Shown: piece by piece, positions 41,050-49,747 of the stretch
Layout of the letters: each line of letters starts with the position of its first letter
Numbering within the stretch: position 1 is the stretch's first letter
Source: Aphelocoma coerulescens
Lineage: Eukaryota > Chordata > Aves > Passeriformes > Corvidae
Length of the DNA: 64,000 nt
Assembly (NCBI RefSeq): GCF_041296385.1
Contig: NC_091014.1
Coordinates: 12,437,578 to 12,501,577, forward strand
Reading direction: 5' to 3'
Made by a program: the position numbers and the translations under genes
Notes under the pieces: generated by a model
Databases searched by the model: none
Told to the model about the DNA's origin: nothing
Seen by the model: the letters and a program-made list of their open reading frames with translations, nothing else

Positions 41050-44000
41050 CCAGACGCTTCCAATGCACCAATGTACTTGACAAAAAAATAGCACAATTTT
41101 ATTCTGTTCAGTCTAGAATGTGCTTGATACTAAGATCTTACAAGTACATAGAACTTTCCAATATGAACAATCTGTATGTGGTCTGTAAAGAGACAATGAG
41201 TTCATGTGCCACCTTCAAACAAGCAAAGAACAGTGAGAGAGTTGGAATCACCTGACCAAAACCAAACTCCTCCAGGCACCGGAATTAATTCCTTACTTAT
41301 TATTTCTTGCTGATTTTTGACCTTTGTTTAATCTTAATGAATGGACTAATAAAGTAGCACATCAGTTTTAAATGCTGCCACTGTGCTTTTTTGATTAGTG
41401 AGTTTGCCATGTGAATGAGGGCACTTTCATAAGCAGACATTACCATTGAATTTTTTAATGCTAAATTTTATCGTAACAAAAATGTGCATGCTATTGTCAC
41501 ACAGGTGTTAAATTAGATACTTCCATTTATTGGTGGAATGAACCAAACAGGAAGGGAACCCAGGAAGAATCAAGGATAACACTAAAGATGAAGCTAAAAA
41601 TTTCAGATATTTTAGTAATTGAATAAAGTAAATTTTAAGTTGCATTTTTTAAAAATTGACAAGATTCTTTTTTTTAAGAATTATCCTACTAAATTTTTTA
41701 TGTATTTCTGATTGGAATCTGTCATACTTCAATGCGTGAAGTATGCAATTACCAATTAATATGCAGCTATGAAATTTAGGCACACATAAAATCAGGTGAT
41801 ATCTAATACCTATGCTGTCTTTATTTCATTTGCTTTTGAAACATCTAGATTAGTGACAGCCAGGACTAGACATTGAACTAAGTGAACTCCAAAAGCAACC
41901 CCATTTTTTGATGTCTGGAAAGAATTATTTTATTTTTTTAATTACATTTTTCTTATTAATAAGCTTTGATAATACATGCACCAAAAGAAAAAAAATTCAT
42001 TCTTTAGAATGCCATGTTGAAGCTTCTATATCTTTTCTGTATAACCTGAATGAAAAAAAAAGGAAAATAAATGGATTCTGTCTAGGAGCATTTGTAATTT
42101 GTGATCATTTACTGGTTTTCTCAGAAATCATTGTAATTATGGTGTTGTTTGTAACAGAACACAGAAAAATATCTCTTCATTATAAGCTGGCACTTATTTC
42201 AGGCTGCACAGACCCGTAAATGTATGAATCATGAATCATCATATTTTGCTAGAGAGGTTATGAGGCTGTACAGGAAAATAAACCCCAAACAATCTTTCTG
42301 AGGTGTTTTGGGACCTGTCAGGGCAAACCTTTTGATATTTTTAACACAGACCATGTAACTTCCTGAGCCACACTGAAGGCTGTCCAGTGGGTTAAAACTA
42401 TGGTCATTTTTATTACCTTTTGGAAACATGCTTTGCAAAGACTCATTCTTCTTCACTATACAAAAATGGCTCTTTTTTACACTAAACATACTTCATTCGA
42501 ATGGAAATTTAGAACATAAAAAGCTGATTACACTTAACTCTAAATAATGTGTGTATAGTTAAGACCTGAACATTTGCTGTGTGCAATTTTTTTTTCCTCT
42601 CTAAAGAGCAGTGATAAAATGTTGGCCTGTGACTTGGATTAGAGGACATATGAGTCACCAACATGCCATGAGAATATCCAGTTGTCAGATCAAATTTATC
42701 ATTTGTGTTAGCTGACTTGTTTAAGTAGAAATAATTATTTCACATTGGACTTTAGACAATTAGGTCAAAATTTTATTTAAAAATGGAGAAAAAATAAGCT
42801 GCCATTTTATTTTATTATAGCATTAGTGCCCACAGTAGTTTTTTGGTCACCTGAAACTTCTGTCTTGGGGACAGATGTCACTGTTTTCTAAATGAATTTA
42901 TGAGTAGAGAAGAAATTACCACATTCTAGGCAAACAAGTAGCTTAAGAATATACATTATGTGCAAAATATAAATATTCTTATTGTGAATCATTAGAGTTT
43001 ATTTACTGACGTAAAGGCACAGACATCTCAGTTTTGGTGAACCCGTTGCAAGCTGAATTATAATTCTACTGGTGTTTGAACCTTTCTAAGCATGTATATT
43101 CTTTTTTCCACAGAAAGTATGCCTCTCCAAACTGTTTCTTGCAATTTCTAAATAGCTTAGATATCATAACTTCTAGATTTTGTAGTTCTTTTGATTCCTG
43201 AAACATAGGTTTAAGTAAAACTAAAAGAAGACCCCACACCACAAAGCCAAAACACCCCACAAAAACAAAGACGTAAAACCAAAACCCAACAGCAAACAGA
43301 AAAGCAGTAAAATAGACTAAACACACCATTTTGCAATGGAACAACTACAACTGGTGTGTGGAATAAGTGCTACTTCAGCATTTAAATGTGATTGTTCCCA
43401 GTATAGATCCCAGTATAGTTTCTAGGAAGACAGCAAAGACCTGTTCCTCTGGGTCAGACCTTTTCTTGCACAAATTTTCCCTTTCTGCATTGACTTTGTG
43501 CCCACATAGGGTGCCTAGGGCAGCCAGCACCCTGCAGCAAGAGCTGTGGACCTGGCAGTGGCTGGGGAAGAAGGGCAGCAATGAGTTTGTCTTTGCAGCA
43601 TCCAAACTGACTCCAGTTTATTAGCCCTAATAAGGAGTCTTTAGCATTGTTGCTTACAGCCACCTTGGAAGCATTCTGACTCAGATACAGACATAAAACT
43701 GAAACCATCTCCTTAGAAGACCTATAAGACTGCCATCCAGAACCATGAATAAGTTGCTTAGCTAATACCAGCTTTTAGCTTCTCTGAGCAGCTGCTGAGG
43801 TCTTAAGGAATTACATAGCTCTACAAAAGACTGCAGTTTCAATGTGTTGTGAGGGGGAGTCTGTATTCAGTTCATTTACCCTGAACAGCTATTCCAAAGC
43901 TGAGATATGAAGCCATCCCTTGCCTTTGTGTCTCTGTTAACATATAATTATGGTTTCTTAATTGCATTTTAACACCATCTGATTTTTAATTCTACGTATG

Positions 44001-45893
44001 CCCTCTAGGTACACTTTAATTCATGCACAAGATGAATGTTTGTTTCTATTTTAACATTTTTGCACACAGGTAATTTTGTTTGCTTTTTAGTTACAAAATG
44101 TATTTTAAATTATTTTAAAATGCCTAGATCAATTTTTCTTGTATGTTTCAGCATTGTAATTGAAACTGTCTAATTCCAAAGAAAAAATTACAGATTCTTA
44201 TGCCTACATGGCAGGTCGTCTAGTGGTATAAAATCATGATTAAAAATCTCATCTTGAAAGTTATCTGCTTCTGCACAATGTACTGCTACCAAAAAAAATT
44301 CACAGAAAGTTTCTTAAATCTTAAAAAATTGTGAGAGCCAATCCTTACTTGATTTCTTGTGAAGATGTCTGGGAAAAGCCTCTTCTTGCAGGCTTCATAC
44401 TCTAATGCCCAGCATGTTACCAATTTGGGAATAGCCCACAGTATCTATATTGAGTTTTTCTTTTTGAAAGGTGCATTACCCATATTTGCCAGTTCCTGTT
44501 ACCTACTTCTGCATTGCCTGTGCAGTTTGGTTGACTTAAGTGGAATTATTTCTGATAAAGAGTGGACAGAGTGGCTGTTCTGGGTGCAAACTATGAGAGT
44601 TCATGGCTCTTTATGCTAGAATTCAAATGACACTTTTCCAGCTCTGCACAAACTTTAGAAAATATAATATTTTCAGCAGAATATCTTGGAGCGGAGTGAG
44701 GACTCCTATCAAGAGGACCTTCCTTCCAGGAAAAGGTCACTGGTAGAAATCTGGGCAAACAGAAAGCTTGCTGTTTCTTCTTAATGGCAAGAAAGTGGTG
44801 AGGAATGTCTGTTGCCTTGTATTGGAAGGCAATTAACTGTGTAAATGGAGCCCTGGAATAAAATTAGCCTGTTGGTAATATGCTGGGGATAAAAGCAAGG
44901 AAGGAAAGTCACTCATAAACAGGTGATTGAAGTAGAAGGTTTTAAAGGTACAACATGAGAAGTTACTGAAAAGTCTCAGTAGGCCTGTCTTCCTTTTGCA
45001 AGACCAAGCTTGATTTGATTTTTTATTTTCATATTCACCAAAGCCTTTAAGTAGTTGCAGGTTGAGAACAGTAATGTTCACATTTTAAGTCCCTGATCCC
45101 AAGAGGGGAATCTGAGGACAGAGTTGAGAGACCAAATTATGTAAGAAGGATGTGTAAGGATGAAGGAAGAACTTCTTTTGGTCATTATTTTAATCTCTAA
45201 AATGCGAAAGATGAAGGTGTGAATTAGGTACACCTGAGAACGGGGGTTTTATTCTCATCTAATTTCTATATTTAGATGTAGTTTGGTCAGAATCCCAGAG
45301 TCCTCTGCTCAGCCATAGCCACACTGATCATTAAATAAATGTATGTGCCTGAGGAATTTTCTAACCATGAAGCCAGAAGTCTCATTTGGGGGTTTTTTGT
45401 ACTTAAAGTGCAATACACTGAGATATGTTACATTTTTTATTGGATTTGGCTCCAAGCTCATCAGATGTAGTTACTAAGAGAACAAGGACCTGTACATGGT
45501 TTAACATAGTCCTTTGTAGTGTGAGATACAGGGTGAGGTGTACACATTCTCCTGGTAGCACCAGCTAGAAAAGGACAAGGAGAAGGGTCAAGTGATGTTA
45601 GCATGGATCAGTCAGAAGTGAAATAGCTCCATTCACAGGACTCTGTGTTTTATGCATTAATGCATGGTCTCACATACGTCTGTCTGTCTGAGCTGGAAAT
45701 TCTTTGGACATAGTCATTCATTTTTTTGACAGTTTAAGAAAGTTACCAGTGGTTTGTGCTTGTGCTTAAAAGTTAAGATATTTTTGTAAGGCATTCGGTT
45801 AAAAATGCTTCCTGTGTTAAGTACTTGCTGAAAGAAAGGGTTATAATGTAGTTAAAGCATTGGATAGGTCATGCTGTGGGGCCATAAATACAG

Positions 45894-45898
45894 AGGAT
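45894..45898. repeat. Target-site duplication, left copy
   Basis: AGGAT directly abuts the outer end of the left LTR and is repeated exactly at 52400-52404. A 5-bp duplication is usual for ERV-L-type integrases. With the intact TG...CA ends it defines the insertion precisely. Confidence 0.93.
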
Positions 45899-46447
45899 TG
45901 TGCTAGTTTGAAAACAAACCAGTGAGAGGCACCAAGTCAGAATAACAATTTAATGGAAATTAAAGAAAAGGAAAAGAAAGTAAAAGAAAACACTGACAGA
46001 GTCAAGATACAACCTGAGTCCCTGTTAGGCAGGGTAGTGGTAGCAGTCTGGTGGAATGGTGGCTGCAATCCTCTGAAGTGGTGATCCTGTAGTAGAAGGG
46101 GTCTGCTCTTCCTCAGAAAATCCAGCGGTGGCTGTGTAGCTCCTGTCCTCTGGAAATCCAGTGGAGTCCCTTTGATGCTCAGAGTCCCAGTTATATCCAT
46201 GATGGGATGCTTGGTTCCTCCCTCTGGGTGGAGCATCTCACAATGGGGTAATGAGTCATGAGGCCAGGTGTTGATTAGGCTCGTTAACAGAAGATAGTCC
46301 AGAGGGAGTTATTTCTGAGTCATGCAGCAGGACAATGATGGGCCATTAACAGAAAGATAGTCTGGGGGGAGGAGGCAAGGAGACACTGCCCCACCTGATT
46401 TCAACAGCTCATGAGGATGGTAATAGAATACACCTCAACCCAGGACA
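45899..46447 (-). repeat. 3' LTR of the provirus
   Basis: 549 bp with TG...CA ends, the same length as the copy at 51851-52399 and identical to it on reading. In sense orientation (minus) the order is: tandem enhancer-like duplication (two units starting at TGAGTCA on the plus strand, 46252 and 46316), TATA-like box (46191-46196), poly(A) signal ATTAAA (45949-45954) and LTR end about 50 nt later. A frame of 99 codons inside the LTR is present in both copies but has no known domain and is not proposed as a gene. Confidence 0.95.
45949..45954 (-). promoter_or_regulatory. Poly(A) signal ATTAAA in the 3' LTR
   Basis: ATTAAA on the minus strand, 50 nt before the outer LTR end, is the only plausible polyadenylation hexamer in this part of the LTR. 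The exact cleavage site is not visible. The same motif lies at 51901-51906 in the 5' LTR. Confidence 0.65.
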
Positions 46448-46460
46448 TTATCCACCCCTT
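46448..46460 (-). promoter_or_regulatory. Polypurine tract for plus-strand priming
   Basis: On the minus strand the purine-rich AAGGGGTGGATAA runs directly into the 3' LTR start TGTCCTGGG. It is interrupted by two T residues, weaker than classical tracts, but its position next to the LTR is exactly as required. Confidence 0.75.
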
Positions 46461-46510
46461 ATTCTATTACCATCTACATCATCCCAAATCAATACCTTCT
46501 TAAACTCTAA

Positions 46511-46541
46511 ATACACATACATATATATATATATATATACA
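46511..46541. repeat. (TA)n microsatellite between pol and the 3' LTR
   Basis: ACATACATATAT... lies in the roughly 90-bp gap between the pol stop and the polypurine tract. This gap is far too short for any env gene. Confidence 0.9.
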
Positions 46542-46549
46542 ATGAAACC

Positions 46550-49500
46550 CTACACACCGTTCTCACCTAAGATTAGGTCTCCCTGTGGTACACAACGGGT
46601 TTCCCCATCTTTTTGCATTACCCACCAAGTGCAACCAGGTCCTTGAGCAAAGACAATCCCACGGATGGGTTTGCCTTTGCCTGAGGTAGGATTAATCCAA
46701 ACAGTCTTTCCTAAAATACCTCTCAGGTGTACCACAGGGACTCTATCTCCATCCACTGTGTGCAAGGGTTCGGACTCGGCAGGACCAGCTCGATTGATGG
46801 ACCCTCGGGTATTGACCATCCAGGTAGCCTTCGCTAAGTTCGCTTCCCAATTTTTGAAGGTTCCCCCACCAAGTGCCTTTAGGGTGGTTTTAAGTAGTCC
46901 ATTGCAGCGTTCAACTTTTCCGGCAGCTGGTGCGTGATAAGGAATATGATATATCCATTCGATACCGTGTTCTCTGGCCCAGGTGTTGATGAGGCTGTTC
47001 TTAAAATGAGTCCCGTTGTCTGACTCGATCCTGTCGGGGGTGCCATGTCTCCACAGGACTTGCTTTTCCAGGCCCAAGATGGTGTTCCGGGCTGTAGCAT
47101 GAGGCACAGGGTAGGTCTCCAGCCATCCAGTGGTTGCTTCAACCATGGTCAACACGTAGCGCTTGCCTTGGCGAGTTTGGGGAAGGGTGATGTAATCAAC
47201 TTGCCAGGCTTCCCCATACCTGTACTTTGACCATCGTCCGCCGTACCACAGAGGCTTCACCCGCTTGGCCTGTTTGATTGCAGCACAGGTCTCACAGCTG
47301 TGGATGACCTGTGAGATGCTGTCCATGGTAAGGTCCACCCCTCGGTCACGGGCCCATTGGTATGTTGCATCTCTCCCCTGGTGACCAGAGGCATCATGGG
47401 CCCAACGAGCTAGGAATAGTTCTCCCTTGTGCTGCCAGTCCAGATCCACCTGTGATACTTTCACCTTGGCAGCTCGGTCCACCTGCTCGTTGTTGCGATG
47501 TTCTTCATTAGCCCGACTCTTGGGTACGTGCGCATCCACGTGTCGAACCTTCACGGTCAGCTTCTCTACTCGGGCGGCGATGTCCTGCCAAATCTCAGCG
47601 GCCCAGATGGGTTTCCCTCTGCGCTGCCAGTTGGCTTTTCTCCAGCGAACCAGCCATCCCCACAGAGCATTAGCTACCATCCACGAGTCGGTGTAGAGAT
47701 AGAGCCTCGGCCACTTCTCTCGTTCAGCAATATCCAAAGCCAGCTGGACGGCTTTAAGCTCTGCAACCTGACTCGATCCACCTTGTCCCTCGGTAGCTTG
47801 TGCAACTTGCCGTGTGGGGCTCCATACTGCAGCTTTCCACTTCCTGTTAGTGCCTACAATTCGGCAGGAACCATCAGTGAAGAGGGCATAACGTCTTTCA
47901 GTCTCCGGTAGCTCATTATATGGTGGGGCTTCCTCAGCACGAGTCACTTGCTCTTCCTCTTCTTCAGAAGATAATCCAAAAGTCTCACCTTCAGGCCAGT
48001 TTGTTATAATTTCCAGAATCCCAGGGCGATTCGGGTTTCCAATACGGGCACGCTGTGTGATGAGAGCAATCCATTTGCTCCATGTGGTGTCGGTGGCATG
48101 ATGCGTGGCAGGAACCTTTCCCTTGAACATCCACCCCAGCACTGGTAGTCGGGGTGCCAGGAGGAGTTGTGCCTCTGTGCCGATTACCTCTGAGGCAGCT
48201 TGGACTCCTTCATAGGCGGCCAAGATTTCCTTCTCTGTGGGAGTGTAGTTAGCTTCAGATCCTCTGTAGCTTCGGCTCCAGAATCCCAGTGGTCGGCCCC
48301 GAGTCTCACCAGGCACCTTCTGCCAGAGGCTCCAGGACAGACCATGGCTCCCGGCTGCAGAGTAGAGCACGTTCTTCACCTCTGGTCCTGTCCTGACTGG
48401 GCCAAGGGCTACCGCATGAGCGATTTCCTGTTTGATCTGGGCGAAGGCTTGCTGCTGTTCAGGGCCCCAGTGGAAATCGTTCTTCTTGCGGGTAACCAGG
48501 TAGAGAGGGCTCACAATCTGGCTGTACTCAGGAATGTGCATTCTCCAAAAACCTATGGCGCCTAGGAAAGCTTGTGTTTCCTTCTTGCTGGTCGGTGGAG
48601 ACATCGCAGTGATCTTGTTGACAACCTCGGTGGGAATCTGACGTCGTCCATCTTGCCACTTTACTCCCAGGAACTGGATCTCTTGGGCAGGTCCCTTGAC
48701 TTTGCTCCTTTTGATGGCAAAGCCAGCTTCCAGGAGAATCTGGATGATTTTCTCTCCTTTCTCAAATACTTCCTTTGCTGTGTTTCCCCACACGATGATG
48801 TCGTCGATGTATTGCAGATGTTCTGGGGCCTCACCCTTTTCCAGTGCAGTCTGGATCAGTCCATGGCAAATGGTGGGACTGTGCTTCCACCCCTGGGGCA
48901 GTCGGTTCCACGTGTATTGCACACCCCTCCAAGTGAAAGCAAACTGGGGCCTGCATTCTGCTGCCAAAGGAATGGAGAAGAAGGCGTTGGCAATGTCAAT
49001 AGTGGAGTACCACTTCGCTGCTTTGGACTCCAGCTCGTACTGAAGTTCCAACATGTCCGGCACAGCAGCGCTCAATGGTGGTGTGACTTCATTCAGGCCA
49101 CGGTAATCCACTGTCAGTCTCCATTCCCCGTTGGACTTACGCACTGGCCATATAGGGCTGTTGAAGGGTGAATGGGCCTTGCTGACCACCCCTTGGCTCT
49201 CCAGTTTACGAATCATCTCATGGACGGGAACCACAGAGTCTCTGTCTGTGCGGTATTGCCGACGGTGTACTGTTGCTGTGGCGATTGGTACCTGTTGTTC
49301 TTCAACTCTTAGCAGTCCCACGGCAGACGGGTCATCTGAGAGGCCAGGCAATGTACTCAGTTGTCTGATATCTTCTGTCTCCACAGCAGCTATCCCAAAA
49401 GCCCAACGATGTCCTTTTGGGTCCTTGAAATATCCATTTCTGAGATAGTCTATGCCGAGAATGCACGGGGCCTCCGGGCCAGTCACAATGGGGTGTTTCT

Positions 49501-49744
49501 GCCACTCATTCCCAGTTAAACTCACTTCAGCTTCCAGTACAGTCAGCTGCTGGGATCCTCCTGTCACCCCACAAATGGAAATGGGTTCTGCTCCCACATA
49601 CCTTGATGGCATCAGAGTACATTGAGCGCCTGTGTCAACCAAAGCCGTGTATTTTTGTGGGTCAGCTGTGCCAGGCCATCGGACCCACACAGTCCAAAAG
49701 ACCCGATTATCCCTTTCCTCTACCTGGCTAGAGGCAGGGCCCCT
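46550..49744 (-). CDS. pol: ERV-L-type Pol: protease, reverse transcriptase, RNase H, integrase
   Basis: Numbered from the GTG at 49690, the frame is 1046 codons and ends with TAG at 46550. It is actually open from the codon after the gag amber stop (49744) and has no ATG before residue 27. That residue lies past the protease active site, so Pol must be made as a Gag-Pol product. Domains: retropepsin with DTGA at 19-22 and ILGID at 77-81; reverse transcriptase with the first catalytic Asp at 232 (IDIANA) and YIDD at 294-297; RNase H with D606, E644, D668 and D719 or D738; integrase zinc site H765, H770, C799, C802 and catalytic D832, D891, E927 (35 residues between the last two, DD35E). No stop, frameshift or missing catalytic residue was seen. 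The protein ends soon after the integrase C-terminal domain, with no dUTPase. Family assignment to ERV-L is strong. Confidence 0.95.
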   Translation of the reverse strand, partial: RGPASSQVEERDNRVFWTVWVRWPGTADPQKYTALVDTGAQCTLMPSRYVGAEPISICGVTGGSQQLTVLEAEVSLTGNEWQKHPIVTGPEAPCILGIDYLRNGYFKDPKGHRWAFGIAAVETEDIRQLSTLPGLSDDPSAVGLLRVEEQQVPIATATVHRRQYRTDRDSVVPVHEMIRKLESQGVVSKAHSPFNSPIWPVRKSNGEWRLTVDYRGLNEVTPPLSAAVPDMLELQYELESKAAKWYSTIDIANAFFSIPLAAECRPQFAFTWRGVQYTWNRLPQGWKHSPTICHGLIQTALEKGEAPEHLQYIDDIIVWGNTAKEVFEKGEKIIQILLEAGFAIKRSKVKGPAQEIQFLGVKWQDGRRQIPTEVVNKITAMSPPTSKKETQAFLGAIGFWRMHIPEYSQIVSPLYLVTRKKNDFHWGPEQQQAFAQIKQEIAHAVALGPVRTGPEVKNVLYSAAGSHGLSWSLWQKVPGETRGRPLGFWSRSYRGSEANYTPTEKEILAAYEGVQAASEVIGTEAQLLLAPRLPVLGWMFKGKVPATHHATDTTWSKWIALITQRARIGNPNRPGILEIITNWPEGETFGLSSEEEEEQVTRAEEAPPYNELPETERRYALFTDGSCRIVGTNRKWKAAVWSPTRQVAQATEGQGGSSQVAELKAVQLALDIAEREKWPRLYLYTDSWMVANALWGWLVRWRKANWQRRGKPIWAAEIWQDIAARVEKLTVKVRHVDAHVPKSRANEEHRNNEQVDRAAKVKVSQVDLDWQHKGELFLARWAHDASGHQGRDATYQWARDRGVDLTMDSISQVIHSCETCAAIKQAKRVKPLWYGGRWSKYRYGEAWQVDYITLPQTRQGKRYVLTMVEATTGWLETYPVPHATARNTILGLEKQVLWRHGTPDRIESDNGTHFKNSLINTWAREHGIEWIYHIPYHAPAAGKVERCNGLLKTTLKALGGGTFKNWEANLAKATWMVNTRGSINRAGPAESEPLHTVDGDRVPVVHLRGILGKTVWINPTSGKGKPIRGIVFAQGPGCTWWVMQKDGETRCVPQGDLILGENGV

Positions 49745-49747
49745 CTA
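49717..49747 (-). promoter_or_regulatory. gag amber codon with flanking hairpins (possible readthrough signal)
   Basis: gag ends with TAG at 49745-49747 and pol continues in the same frame directly after it. CCTCTA (49729-49734) can pair with TAGAGG on either side: with 49742-49747, which includes the stop itself (7-nt loop), or with 49717-49722 (6-nt loop). The two hairpins exclude each other. In gammaretroviruses an in-frame UAG followed by RNA structure gives Gag-Pol by stop readthrough; the same role here is inferred. Confidence 0.65.

Larger units (their letters stand above)
34331..45893. other. Unassigned non-coding DNA left of the provirus
   Basis: About 11.5 kb with no supportable gene. 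It contains an ATT microsatellite (35860-35908), an AAAT-type repeat (41013-41049), a poly-T run near 38585-38602, an AATTG-rich near-palindrome (35163-35211) and a perfect short hairpin (41723-41745). Open frames here are short and without domains. Confidence 0.55.

Noticed and set aside
44200..44240. Short stretch resembling part of a tRNA (GGTCGTCTAGTGGTAT)
   Set aside because: No cloverleaf can be formed with the flanking bases; the acceptor and T arms are missing.
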